Source: Paraconexibacter sp040581415
GTDB lineage: Bacteria; Actinomycetota; Thermoleophilia; Solirubrobacterales; Solirubrobacteraceae
Assembly: GCF_040581415.1 (NCBI RefSeq)
Contig: NZ_CP114014.1
Location: 1,550,001-1,614,000 of the forward strand
Length of the DNA stretch: 64,000 bases
Reading direction: 5' to 3'
The notes under the pieces were generated by a model that was not told the origin of the DNA, searched no databases, and saw only the letters and a list, made by a program, of their open reading frames with translations. This document shows positions 43,901 to 52,438 of the stretch, in pieces. The translations under genes were made by a program, and so were the position numbers. Position 1 is the stretch's first letter. The number at the start of each line of letters is the position of its first letter.

Positions 43901-44809
43901 CTACGGGCGGCCGGGGTCCTCGTCGCGGCCGAGGATGTCCTCGGCGTCGACGATCCGCGTGGGTGCGGTGTCCGGCGGCGGCGCCGGCGTGCGCCGCGGG
44001 GCCGGGAACTCGGTCACCTCGTCGGCGAAGAGGGTCTTCTCGGTCGAGGGGCCGCGGCGATCGACGACGGTCTGCGAGCTGTCGGGCTCGGGGCGCCGGC
44101 GGCGGTCCGCGTCGGCCGGCGGGTCCTTGCGGAGCGCGGGCGGGGCGACGGCGGTGGCGTCGGTGGCGGCCGGCTCGGACGCGCGGCGGGCGGCCGCCGA
44201 GGCCTCGGCGGCGCCCGGCCGGCGGCGGCCGCGGGGCAGCGGGTCGTCCGACGGCGCGACGTCACCGGGCAGCGGCGGCTCGACGAGGCGCGCGGAGCGC
44301 AGGCGCTGGCCGGAGGCGGCGAGGAAGAGCCCGACGAGGAACGTCACGAAGATGCCCCAGCTGACCCCGACCGTGACGGCCACCCCGGCGCCCGCCTCGG
44401 GCGACGGCTTGTCGAAGTTGCGGTAGAAGACCAGTGCGCAGACCCACAGCCCGGCCGCGAAGATCACGTTCCCGTCGCCGAACGGCAGGTGGAACGCCTT
44501 GCCCTCACCGCGGGCGAACAGCATCCAGAGGACGCCGATCGCGACCAGGAGCACCGCCGCCTCGACGAACGAGAACGCGCCCCAGGCCGTCAGCGACCCG
44601 TCGGCTGCGTTCGGCCTGTCGCCCCGCGGGTTGTTGCCGAGGACCGTCTGCGAGTACCACGGCAGGAACATCGTCACGAACAGCGCGGCCGCCGCGTAGC
44701 CGGCGGTCCGCTGCTCGTTCTCGAGGCCCCGGTAGGACGCGCCCAGGCGCCGCACGAAGCCGCCGAACGCGGCGCCGCGGGACCCGGCGGGACGTGGGCC
44801 GTCGGCCAT
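43901..44809 (-). CDS. Multi-pass membrane protein with disordered tail
   Basis: 302 residues from ATG 44809. Five hydrophobic segments in the first ~170 residues (including ALFVTMFLPWYS and GVSWGIFVTFLVGLFLAA), then a ~130-residue Pro/Arg/Ala/Asp-rich cytoplasmic tail. No family recognised; last of a minus-strand run after the ArsA-like gene. Confidence 0.65.
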   Translation of the reverse strand: MADGPRPAGSRGAAFGGFVRRLGASYRGLENEQRTAGYAAAALFVTMFLPWYSQTVLGNNPRGDRPNAADGSLTAWGAFSFVEAAVLLVAIGVLWMLFARGEGKAFHLPFGDGNVIFAAGLWVCALVFYRNFDKPSPEAGAGVAVTVGVSWGIFVTFLVGLFLAASGQRLRSARLVEPPLPGDVAPSDDPLPRGRRRPGAAEASAAARRASEPAATDATAVAPPALRKDPPADADRRRRPEPDSSQTVVDRRGPSTEKTLFADEVTEFPAPRRTPAPPPDTAPTRIVDAEDILGRDEDPGRP

Positions 44810-44925
44810 CAGGCCGGTCGCTTCCTGCGGTCGCTGCGCGCGTGGGCGGCAGCCGCGATCGAGGTCGTTGCGGGCGCATCGGCCATTGGCTCGTAGTCTA
44901 CGCGCGTGGCCGGGCGCCCCACGGC

Positions 44926-45159
44926 TCAGTCCTGCTCGCGCTGGTGGGGGAGGAGGTCCACGTCCGCGTAGGAGCCCGCCGCCCGCGGGATCCCGGCCTC
45001 CTCGGGCTCGTCCGGCCAGCGGCCGTGCTCGTCGAAGAAGGCCCGGGCGTCGTCCTCGTCCGTGCGCTCGGTGTCCGTGTGCGCGGCCAGCCAGATGAGG
45101 TAGCCGAGCGCGCACATGCCCGCGAACGCCGCGATGTAGTTGGCGATCTCTCCGACCAC
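44926..45159 (-). CDS. Small single-pass membrane protein
   Basis: 77 residues: an N-terminal membrane helix (IAAFAGMCALGYLIWLAA) and a polar acidic tail with DEDDARAFFDEHGRWPDE. Unknown family. It follows the helical protein gene by 7 bp, so probably co-transcribed with the ATPase. Confidence 0.6.
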   Translation of the reverse strand: MVGEIANYIAAFAGMCALGYLIWLAAHTDTERTDEDDARAFFDEHGRWPDEPEEAGIPRAAGSYADVDLLPHQREQD

Positions 45160-45166
45160 GACGGTG

Positions 45167-45544
45167 CTACGCGATCGGGATGTCGTGGACGACCGGGCCG
45201 CCGGCGCGCCCGTCGGTGGTGGGCGGCGTGACCTCCATGCGCTCCACCCACCAGTCGATGAGCGCGCGGGCGAGCAGCAGCACCTGGCGCAGCAGCTCGC
45301 GGAACTGCTCGCGCAGCTCGTCCGGGATCAGCTCCCGCAGGGACTCGAGCAGCGCGACCAGCGCATGGACCTCGGTGGTCCGCCGCTGATGGTCCTCGGG
45401 GCTCGTCCAGCGCGCCTCGCCGGGACCCGTGTCCTCGCCGGCCCGGGCCGATTCGGCCTCGGCGGCCAGCCGGGCGGCCGCCTCCTGTGTGTCGCGGATC
45501 CGGTCGCGCAGCTGCGCGAGGGGGTCGTAGTGATCGGCGGTCAT
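45167..45544 (-). CDS. Helical protein of the ArsA-like cluster
   Basis: 125 residues, mostly helix: an Ala/Glu/Arg-rich N-terminal part and an amphipathic to hydrophobic helix pair (LRELIPDELREQF then LLRQVLLLARALIDWW). Unknown family. Lies 10 bp downstream of the ArsA-like ATPase. A membrane-tethered partner or client-binding role is only a guess. Confidence 0.6.
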   Translation of the reverse strand: MTADHYDPLAQLRDRIRDTQEAAARLAAEAESARAGEDTGPGEARWTSPEDHQRRTTEVHALVALLESLRELIPDELREQFRELLRQVLLLARALIDWWVERMEVTPPTTDGRAGGPVVHDIPIA

Positions 45545-45554
45545 GGAGCGCAGC

Positions 45555-46736
45555 TCAGGCCTGACGGGCGGGAAGGTCGAAGGTGATGTGCAGCGATCCG
45601 TCCTGGAGCGCGGCGCCCGACGGACGATAGTCCGCCACGGCCGGTGGCAGCATCAGCGTGCGCTTGTGACCGTCGACGCGGACGATCAGCTCGCGGCCCA
45701 CCTGCTTCAGCCCGACCTCGCCCTTCTCGACGAACGGCAGCTCGAGCCGCAGCGTGGCGCCGTCGTCGGTCAGCGTCAGCTCCTGCGTCAGCGACTGGTG
45801 CAGGACCGCCGACGCGTCGTGCCCGGCGAACAGCGCGTCCCCGAGGGCGTCGAGCGGCGCGTCGCCCAGGACCTCGGCCGGGAAGTACGGCGCGCACAGG
45901 ACCGGCAGCGGCGCGAACGCCTCGCGCACCGCGGTGAGGTGCTCCTGCTGGCGGTCGCGCCACGGCGCGAAGTAGTCGCCGACCTCCTCCGGGAAGACGC
46001 GGTTGACGATCACGGCATCGGTGAGGAAGCCGTAGAGGTTCAGGTAGGTGAACGTGCGGCGGGCCTCGTCGATGACCATCCGGTCCGGGTTCATGACCAG
46101 GCGCAGCGACACGTGCTCGGTGTCGCGGAGGATCTCGTTCATCGCGATCAGGTTCCGTGTGAGGCCCTGGATCTCGTCCAGGACCGCGTCGCCGGGCAGC
46201 GAGACGTCGAAGACCGCGCGGGCGAACGGCCGGGCGGCCTCCATCAGCCGCGACTGCTGCGGGAAGGCCTTGTTCAGCCACCAGCGCGCGACGTCGGGGA
46301 AGCTCAGCAGGCGCAGCGTCTCACCCGTCGGGGCGCAGTCGACGACCACGACGTCGAACTCCCCGGACTCGTGGTGGCGCTTGAGCTCGAGCAGGCTGAA
46401 GAGCTCGTCCATCCCGGGCGGGACGGTCAGCTCCTCGGCGCTGATGCGGTCCACGCCGCGCTCGACGAGGATGTCGCCGGCCCACGCCCGGACCGCCGAC
46501 CAGTTGCGCTCGAGCTCGTCCTGCGCGGACACCTGCTGCGCCACGAGCCCCGGCCCGACCTCCGACGGGCTGCTGCCGAGCGGCGTCTGCAGCGCGTCGG
46601 CCAGCGAGTGCGCGGGATCCGTCGAGAGGACGATCGTCCGCAGCCCGGCGGCGGCGCAGCGGCGAGCGGTGGCGGCGGCCACCGAGGTCTTGCCGACTCC
46701 GCCCTTGCCGGTGTAGAGGATCGTGCGCGTCTCCAT
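45555..46736 (-). CDS. ArsA/Get3-family ATPase
   Basis: 393 residues. Deviant Walker A GKGGVGKTS, switch I region STDPAHSLADAL, switch II VVVDCAPTGETLRLL, as in ArsA/Get3. The C-terminal ~80 residues (from about 310) form an ArsA HSP20-like domain ending in LQDGSLHITFDLP. The metal-binding cysteines of arsenite pumps are not seen and no arsB is present, so a Get3-like role with tail-anchored or small membrane proteins is more likely. Confidence 0.88.
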   Translation of the reverse strand: METRTILYTGKGGVGKTSVAAATARRCAAAGLRTIVLSTDPAHSLADALQTPLGSSPSEVGPGLVAQQVSAQDELERNWSAVRAWAGDILVERGVDRISAEELTVPPGMDELFSLLELKRHHESGEFDVVVVDCAPTGETLRLLSFPDVARWWLNKAFPQQSRLMEAARPFARAVFDVSLPGDAVLDEIQGLTRNLIAMNEILRDTEHVSLRLVMNPDRMVIDEARRTFTYLNLYGFLTDAVIVNRVFPEEVGDYFAPWRDRQQEHLTAVREAFAPLPVLCAPYFPAEVLGDAPLDALGDALFAGHDASAVLHQSLTQELTLTDDGATLRLELPFVEKGEVGLKQVGRELIVRVDGHKRTLMLPPAVADYRPSGAALQDGSLHITFDLPARQA

Positions 46737-46768
46737 GCCCGCGCTTCACACTACGCGAGGGCGGCGGC

Positions 46769-48235
46769 TCAGCCCCCGACGGCGATGCTCCCCGAGGTCT
46801 GCGCGGCGTTGCCCGCGAGGTCGACGGCCCGGACCGACACCGCGTAGCGCCCCGCCTTCTTGGGCGTGAAGCGCAGGCGCTGCTGGCCGCGGCTCAGGCG
46901 GACCGTCCGGCCGGCGATGCCCTTGCCGTTCAGCGTGACGGAGGTGGTGACGGTCGACACCTTCGACAGCGTGTAGCCGAGCGACACCTCCTTCTTGCGC
47001 TTCGGCTTCGCCGGCTTCGGCCTGCCCGCGAGGGCGATGACCGGAGGTGTCCTGAGGTCCGCCGTGAACCGGGCGGCCGTGTCGCAGTAGACGGCGGGAT
47101 CGGGCAGCGTGGCCGGGTCGACAGCGCTCGTCGGCGTCGGCGGGGCCGGTACCGGCGCCGCGCCGCCGTCCTGGCGGGTGGTCGCGCGGGCCGCCCGCCT
47201 GCGGTCCGCCGTCGTGCGGTCACAGAGCCCGGCCAGGAAGTCGCGCAGGAGCGTGTGGTAGCCGAGGTCGGACTCCCGCGGCTTGAGCGAGTAGAGCGAC
47301 CAGGCGCCGGTGTCGAAGCGGGGGAGGGCGACCCGGAGCTCGGCCTCGGCCTCGCGGTACAGCCGCTGGCCCTCCTCGTCGCGGGCGAGGACCGCGAAGT
47401 CGTGCAGGCCGTTGACGGCCTGCGTGAAGGCGTTCAGCACGTCGAGCTTCGGCGCGAACGAATAGATCAGCAGGTTGGCGCCCGACGACGTCCCGACGCG
47501 GACGCCGGTCGGCGGCGCGACCCGGAAGATCCCCAGGGCGCTGCGCGCGACGTCGAACAGCGCGGGGTCCTTGAGGTGCACTGCCGCCCGGCTGTAGGCC
47601 TGCAGGGCGGTCCCCTGGCTGAGCGCGCTGACCCACGGCGGCGCCCCGCCGTCGAACACGAAGAACGACTCCCAGGCGATGCCGCCGGCGCGGACCGACG
47701 CCAGGGACGTCGTCTCCTGCAGCAGCGCCTTAAGGGCGTTGTCGTACCGTCGCTGGCCGCCGGCCATCAGGGAGTTGGCCTTGCCGAACGTCCCGAGCCA
47801 CTGCACCTGGATGCCCTGGCCCGGGTACGCCTGCCAGACCATCGAGCTGCCCTTGAAGGTCACCCGCTGCCCGTAGGCGAGCAGCGATCCGGTGGTCCAC
47901 CACTCGCGGTTGCGCCGGATCGTCAGGAACGCGAGCGGCATCCGGGAGCTCGTGAGGTTGCCGGCCGCAGCCACGGCGTCGATCGTGCGCAGCACGCCGC
48001 CGAGCTCGTTCCGGCGGGCGCCCGTGAGCTTCTTCAGGCTGGCTTTGGCGGCGCCGTAGACCTCCCGGTACCCGTCGGCGACAGCGGCCGGGACGACGCC
48101 CGCGGCCTGCACGCGGTCGACCTCGCCGAGGACGGTGCGGGTCTGCTTCGCCGCCCGCGCGCGGTCCGGGGCGGGCGGGGAGGCTGCGGGTGCGGCGGTC
48201 GCGGTGGCGAGGCCCAGCGACAGCGCCGCAGCCAC
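46769..48235 (-). CDS. Secreted D-glucuronyl C5-epimerase-like protein
   Basis: 488 residues if the GTG at 48235 is used. The central part matches the C5-epimerase C-terminal pattern: MPLAFLTIRRNREWW, YPGQGIQVQWLGTFGKAN, and near the end SLYSLKPRESDLGYHTLL, then a C-terminal Ig-like module. It would epimerise uronic acids in a polysaccharide. The signal-like segment begins upstream of any ATG/GTG/TTG: the codons before GTG 48235 read RRTPPII, which looks like an n-region, so the start is uncertain (unusual start codon or sequencing error). Confidence 0.6.
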   Translation of the reverse strand: MAAALSLGLATATAAPAASPPAPDRARAAKQTRTVLGEVDRVQAAGVVPAAVADGYREVYGAAKASLKKLTGARRNELGGVLRTIDAVAAAGNLTSSRMPLAFLTIRRNREWWTTGSLLAYGQRVTFKGSSMVWQAYPGQGIQVQWLGTFGKANSLMAGGQRRYDNALKALLQETTSLASVRAGGIAWESFFVFDGGAPPWVSALSQGTALQAYSRAAVHLKDPALFDVARSALGIFRVAPPTGVRVGTSSGANLLIYSFAPKLDVLNAFTQAVNGLHDFAVLARDEEGQRLYREAEAELRVALPRFDTGAWSLYSLKPRESDLGYHTLLRDFLAGLCDRTTADRRRAARATTRQDGGAAPVPAPPTPTSAVDPATLPDPAVYCDTAARFTADLRTPPVIALAGRPKPAKPKRKKEVSLGYTLSKVSTVTTSVTLNGKGIAGRTVRLSRGQQRLRFTPKKAGRYAVSVRAVDLAGNAAQTSGSIAVGG

Positions 48236-48338
48236 GATGATGGGCGGCGTCCGGCGGATCGGCCGATGGTACCGTCCGCCCTGCGCCGTCCGCGCAGCCT
48301 GCCTTGCAGTGCCACCCGACCCGAGGTCCCCGGTCCCA

Positions 48339-49487
48339 GTGCTCCGTGCCCGCCGTCCCGTCGCCGCCTTCTTTGCCGTGCTGTGCCTGCTCTTCGTCGC
48401 CGCCTGCGGGGGCTCGGACGAGAAGAAGCCGTCGGGGGCGGCGGGCGTCCTGGCGGAGGCGTTCGGGCCCGACAAGCCGGTCAGGAGCGGGGACGTCGAC
48501 GCCGCGATCACGTTCGACCAGACCGGGCTGACCGGGGTCGGCCCGCAGGTGAAGGTCGACCTCGAGGGGCCGTTCCAGTCGCAGGGCGGCGGGAAGCTGC
48601 CGTTCTTCGACCTCGACTTCGGGCTGCTGGCCGGCGGGACGCAGCTCAAGGCCGGGGCCGTCTCGACCGCGGACAAGGGCTTCCTGAAGTTCGACGGCGC
48701 GGACTACGCGCTGCCCGCCGCGGTGTTCACGCAGTTCCAGAAGGCCTACAAGGACTCGCTCCAGGCGGCGTCCGACGGCGACAAGAAGGCGTCCGGTACG
48801 TCGCTGCAATCCCTCGGCGTCGATCCGCTGCGCTGGCTGAGCGCCCCGAAGACCGTCGGCACCGAGCAGGTGGGCGGGGTCGCGACCGACCACGTGAGTG
48901 CGTCAGTGGACGTCCCGAAGCTGCTCGAGGACGTGGACAAGCTGCTGCGCAAAGCCGGCTCCGTCAGCGGCGCCGCGGGCCAGGCGGCGGGCGTGCCGAA
49001 CGGCCTGACGACCCCGCAGCGGACCGTGCTCGCGGGGGCCGTCACGGGCACGACGTTCGACGTCTGGGCGGGGAAGGACGACGGCACGCTGCGCAAGCTC
49101 GACGTCACGGTCGCCTTCGAGCTGCCGGAGATCGCGCAGGCTGCCGCCGGTGGTCTGAAGAAGGGGCGCCTGCGCCTCGCGCTGACGGTCGCGGACCTCA
49201 ACGAGAAGCAGACGATCACCGCGCCGACGACGACGCGCCCGTTCGCCGAGCTGCAGACGCAGCTGGCGCAGCTGATCACCGGTGTGTTCGGCGGCGGTGC
49301 AGCGGTGCCGGGCGCCGGCGGGACGGGCTCCGGTTCCGGTGCGGGGACGGGTTCCGGTTCGGGTTCGGGTACGACCGGCGGCAGCGCGGGTACGGCCCCA
49401 CCCCAGAACGACTACGACGCCTGCATGGCGGCCGCGGGGGCCGACATCGCGAAGGTCAACGAGTGCGCCCCGCTCCTGAACCCATGA
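48339..49487 (+). CDS. LppX/LprG-like lipoprotein
   Basis: 382 residues from GTG 48339 (GTG 48309 also possible). Lipoprotein signal ending FVAAC. The body has the pattern of the LolA/LppX fold (ITFDQTGLTGVG, GFLKFDGADYALP, FDVWAGKDDGTLRKLDV), a hydrophobic-pocket lipid carrier. A Gly/Ser-rich linker (about 325-355) leads to a short two-Cys module at the C-terminus. Overlaps the next start by ATGA. A lipid-carrier role fits the window but is inference. Confidence 0.65.
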   Translation: MLRARRPVAAFFAVLCLLFVAACGGSDEKKPSGAAGVLAEAFGPDKPVRSGDVDAAITFDQTGLTGVGPQVKVDLEGPFQSQGGGKLPFFDLDFGLLAGGTQLKAGAVSTADKGFLKFDGADYALPAAVFTQFQKAYKDSLQAASDGDKKASGTSLQSLGVDPLRWLSAPKTVGTEQVGGVATDHVSASVDVPKLLEDVDKLLRKAGSVSGAAGQAAGVPNGLTTPQRTVLAGAVTGTTFDVWAGKDDGTLRKLDVTVAFELPEIAQAAAGGLKKGRLRLALTVADLNEKQTITAPTTTRPFAELQTQLAQLITGVFGGGAAVPGAGGTGSGSGAGTGSGSGSGTTGGSAGTAPPQNDYDACMAAAGADIAKVNECAPLLNP

Positions 49488-50638
49488 CCGACTCCATTCC
49501 CAAGCCCAGCCGCGCCGTCGGCCACGTTGCCCTCGGCGCCTGGAGCGGTGGCCGCTACCTGCAGTACGGGGAGACCGTCGAGGCCGAGCGCCTCGAGGCC
49601 CTGCTGCGTCCCGACGCGGGCATCCACACCCTGCTGACCGCCGACGCCTACGGCGCGGGGGAGGCCGACGCGCTCGTCGGCCGGGCGATCGCCGGCGTCC
49701 CGCGTGACGAGTTCTGCCTGGTCGGCGCGGTCGGCCACGATTTCTACGAGGGCGAGCGCGAGGGCGCGAAGGGCTTCCCGCGCTTCACCGACGCGCGGCT
49801 GCGCGGGCCCGAGCAGTACGCCGACTACCTGAAGATGGCGACCGAGAAGCACCTCGAGCGCCTTGGGGTCGACCAGCTCGACGTCCTGCTGCTGCACAAC
49901 CCCGACCGCACCGGGTACACCAGCCCGATCGTGTGGGAGGCGCTGGCGTCCCTCCGCGACGAGGGCCTGACGAGCGCGATCGGCGTGGCTCCCGGTCCGG
50001 CGAACGGCTTCACGCTCGACGTGATCGCCTGCCTGGAGCAGTTCGGCGAGCTGATGGACTGGGCGATGCTGATCCTCAACCCGTTCGAGCCGTGGCCCGG
50101 CGAGCTGGCGCTGCGGACCGCGGCAGCGCAGGAGGTCGCGGTCATCGCGCGCGTGGTCGACTACGGCGGCCTGTTCTGGGACGACGTCAAGCCCGGGCAC
50201 CAGTTCGCCCCGAAGGACCACCGCCTGCACCGTCCCGGTGGCTGGATCGAGTCCGGCATCGAGAAGCTCGAGCGGATCCGCCCGGTCGCCGAGCGGCACG
50301 AGCTGACGCTGCTGCAGCTGGCCGCGCAGTGGGACCTGGCGCACAGCCCCGTGGCCTGCGTCGCCCCGACGCTGATCCAGGAGCCGGGCGGCCGGGCGAT
50401 CGAGGCGAAGCGCGCGGAGCTGGCCGCGACGCCGCATCACGTGGTCCTGAGCCCGGAGGAGGTCGCCGAGCTGCGGGAGATCGGCGACAACGCCGGCTCC
50501 ATGGTGCTGAAGGGCGCGTCGCCGGAGTACGACGGGGCGATCGTCGCCGACCGCTGGCCGCTCGAGGCCGAGCTCGTCGCCGCCGGCGCCCGCTGGGGCG
50601 TGGACGCCGAGGCGGACCTGGCGTCAGGCCCCCGCTAG
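49484..50638 (+). CDS. Aldo/keto reductase family protein
   Basis: 384 residues; TIM-barrel with TADAYGAGEADALVG near residue 53, GVDQLDVLLLHNPDR (catalytic His position) and a C-terminal LAAQWDLAHSPVACVAPT. In the usual Asp-Tyr-Lys-His tetrad the Lys position (normally in a TKVG-type strand) reads LVGAVG, so the Lys seems missing, which makes classical reductase activity doubtful. ATG overlaps the lipoprotein stop. Confidence 0.8.
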   Translation: MTDSIPKPSRAVGHVALGAWSGGRYLQYGETVEAERLEALLRPDAGIHTLLTADAYGAGEADALVGRAIAGVPRDEFCLVGAVGHDFYEGEREGAKGFPRFTDARLRGPEQYADYLKMATEKHLERLGVDQLDVLLLHNPDRTGYTSPIVWEALASLRDEGLTSAIGVAPGPANGFTLDVIACLEQFGELMDWAMLILNPFEPWPGELALRTAAAQEVAVIARVVDYGGLFWDDVKPGHQFAPKDHRLHRPGGWIESGIEKLERIRPVAERHELTLLQLAAQWDLAHSPVACVAPTLIQEPGGRAIEAKRAELAATPHHVVLSPEEVAELREIGDNAGSMVLKGASPEYDGAIVADRWPLEAELVAAGARWGVDAEADLASGPR

Positions 50639-50639
50639 T

Positions 50640-50963
50640 TCAGTACTGGTCCTCGTCGGGCTCGAGCTCGTCGATGTCGTCTTCCTCGTCGTCGTCCGCG
50701 GCGTCGACGGCGCCCGACGCGCCGGGATGGTGGGACGCCTCGAAGCGCTCGATGGCCTCGTCCCGGGCGGTCTCGTCGACCGGGGCCTCGTCGCCGACGA
50801 GGACCCAGACCGCGTCATCGTCGGCGTCGCCCGACTCCTCGAACAGCTCGGCGTCGAGGGCGGTGCCGTCGTCGACGATCAGGAGCATCTCGGTCTGCGG
50901 GTTGTAATAGGTCCCCGGGCGGTTGACGGCTTCGTCGAGCTCGAATCGGCGTGGTGCGGCCAT
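50640..50963 (-). CDS. Small acidic hypothetical protein
   Basis: 107 residues, strongly acidic, with a C-terminal run of Asp/Glu. The N-terminal half (RPGTYYNPQTEMLLIVDDG) looks like a small folded domain. Family unknown. Convergent with the aldo/keto reductase gene with 1 bp between stops. Confidence 0.6.
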   Translation of the reverse strand: MAAPRRFELDEAVNRPGTYYNPQTEMLLIVDDGTALDAELFEESGDADDDAVWVLVGDEAPVDETARDEAIERFEASHHPGASGAVDAADDDEEDDIDELEPDEDQY

Positions 50964-51034
50964 GCCACCGTTCTATCGAGTTTCGGCGATCGGCGGCGAG
51001 CCGCCTCGCCCGCCGGGGCCCGAGCGGCCTTGGA

Positions 51035-51487
51035 TCAGCCCAGGTCGCTGAGCTGCCGCGCGACCTCGGTCTCCACGTCCAGCGGCTCCTTGCCCTGGCG
51101 CACACGGCGCCGGTTGCGCGACTGCACGAGCTCGCGGACCTCCGCGATGAGCTCGGGATCGGCCTGGACGTTGGACTGCTGCCGGGTCAGAGCGGCGAGC
51201 TCGGCGTCGATGTCCAGCGGCGAGTGGCCCTTGCGGACACGGCGATTGCTGCGCGCCTGGAGCATCTGGCGGATCTCCTCATCGCGGACAGCACCGCTGA
51301 CGCCGTCACCGCCACCGGCCGTCGGCGCGCCGCCGCCACCGCCGGGTGGCTTGGGAGCGTCATCCCCGAACAGGCCGCCCTTGCCGATCTCGTCGTAGGC
51401 CTTGCCGGCGGTCGCGAGGGTGATGCCGGCGATCACCACGCCGAGGACGACGACGATGAACAGCACGGTGCCGAACGTCTCCTGCAC
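51035..51487 (-). CDS. Membrane-anchored protein with duplicated helical motif
   Basis: 150 residues from GTG 51487 (VQETFG). One membrane helix (TVLFIVVVLGVVIAGITLA), a Gly/Pro-rich linker, then two copies of a ~35-residue motif: RSNRRVRKGHSPLDIDAELA and RNRRRVRQGKEPLDVETEVA, SHOCT-like in pattern. The repeats probably face the cytoplasm. Divergent from the small gene at 51513, 25 bp away. Confidence 0.65.
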   Translation of the reverse strand: MQETFGTVLFIVVVLGVVIAGITLATAGKAYDEIGKGGLFGDDAPKPPGGGGGAPTAGGGDGVSGAVRDEEIRQMLQARSNRRVRKGHSPLDIDAELAALTRQQSNVQADPELIAEVRELVQSRNRRRVRQGKEPLDVETEVARQLSDLG

Positions 51488-51512
51488 GACGGATGACTCT
51501 AGTGTCAGGGCG

Positions 51513-51653
51513 ATGTGGAAGCGCTGGCGTCGCAACAGCATGGCCCCGAGCCGCCCGGCCGTGTTCCCCGAGCAGTACGCCCTGGTCGCGCTCAGCGTCG
51601 GCGCGGTGATCGCGGGCGTGGTGCTCGCGGTCTACCTGGTGGCGACCGTCTGA
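51513..51653 (+). CDS. Very small membrane protein
   Basis: 46 residues: basic N-terminus (MWKRWRRNSMAP) and one membrane helix (YALVALSVGAVIAGVVLAVY). AGGG lies 4 nt before the ATG. Divergent from and possibly a partner of the membrane protein at 51035. Confidence 0.55.
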   Translation: MWKRWRRNSMAPSRPAVFPEQYALVALSVGAVIAGVVLAVYLVATV

Positions 51654-51722
51654 CCGGAGCGTTCCGCCTGCGATGCGCCGGGCGATCCGCTGGTGGCCGA
51701 CCCAGCCGGCGCCCCACTCGGT

Positions 51723-51905
51723 GTGAATGACGATTCACCGGGGTGGGAGCCGTACGATCCGCCAGTGGCCACCCCGCCGTGCGGTGAATGACGATTCCCC
51801 GGGGTCGGAGTCGTGAGATCCACCAGTGGCCATCCCGCCGTGCGGTGAATGACGATTCACCGGGGTCGGAGCCGTGCGATCCGCCGGTGGCCGACCCGGC
51901 CGGCC
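51723..51905 (+). repeat. Extragenic repeat array 1, three 61-bp units
   Basis: Units begin at 51723, 51784 and 51845. Each opens with a small palindrome (GTGAATGACGATTCACC in unit 1) and continues with the core GGAGCCGTGCGATCCGCC (exact in unit 3, 51868-51885). A degenerate piece precedes at about 51682. The same repeat in opposite orientation is at 53586-53723. No gene is found in 51654-51913. Confidence 0.85.
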
Positions 51906-51913
51906 GTCAGCGT

Positions 51914-52384
51914 TCAGCGGTCGAGCTCAGCGCGGATGAGGTCCACGCTGCGCGCGACCGCGTCCAGGCGCGGCGCGAGGTCGGCCGCCAGTGTGTCGCG
52001 CTGGACGGCGCCGTCGTCGGTCAGGCGGTAGTACCGCCGCGAGCGCCGCTCCGGGTGCTCCCACTCACCGGCGATCAGGCCCTTCCCCTCGAGCTGCCGC
52101 AGCAGCGGGTACATCGTGTTCGGGTTGACCTTCAGCAGGCCGCCGGTGGCCGCCCCGACCCGCTCCATGAGCTGGTTGCCGTACGACGGCTCGTCACCGA
52201 GGAAGTGGAGCACGAGCCAGGGCAAAAGGCCGCCGCGGCGCAGTTCGGCGACGAGGGGATCCGCGGTCCCGCTGCCGCCGGGCGCCCGCTGCTCGGGCAG
52301 CGGCACCTTCCCGCCGGCGGCGGCACGCGCAGCCTCGACCGAGACGGCCTCGGCCACGGCGTCGCGGGTGGCGCGGTCCGGCAT
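51914..52384 (-). CDS. PadR-family transcriptional regulator
   Basis: 156 residues. A ~45-residue variable leader, then the PadR winged helix: LLPWLVLHFLGDEPSYGNQL, KVNPNTMYPLLRQLEGKGLI and RRYYRLTDDG wing, followed by a dimerisation helix. Such regulators usually repress transporters or detoxifying genes. No obvious target adjoins, and it is immediately flanked by a repeat array. Confidence 0.85.
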   Translation of the reverse strand: MPDRATRDAVAEAVSVEAARAAAGGKVPLPEQRAPGGSGTADPLVAELRRGGLLPWLVLHFLGDEPSYGNQLMERVGAATGGLLKVNPNTMYPLLRQLEGKGLIAGEWEHPERRSRRYYRLTDDGAVQRDTLAADLAPRLDAVARSVDLIRAELDR

Positions 52385-52438
52385 CGGGCCATCATGTCAA
52401 CTGGCCCCGACGCGGCCGTGCCGGAACCGTCCCCGAGC

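Noticed and set aside
45555..46736. Arsenite efflux ATPase (ArsA)
   Set aside because: No arsenite-binding cysteines and no arsB/arsR/arsC genes nearby; only the ATPase family is shared.
51723..51905. CRISPR array
   Set aside because: Units are directly tandem with no variable spacers, and no cas genes are nearby.
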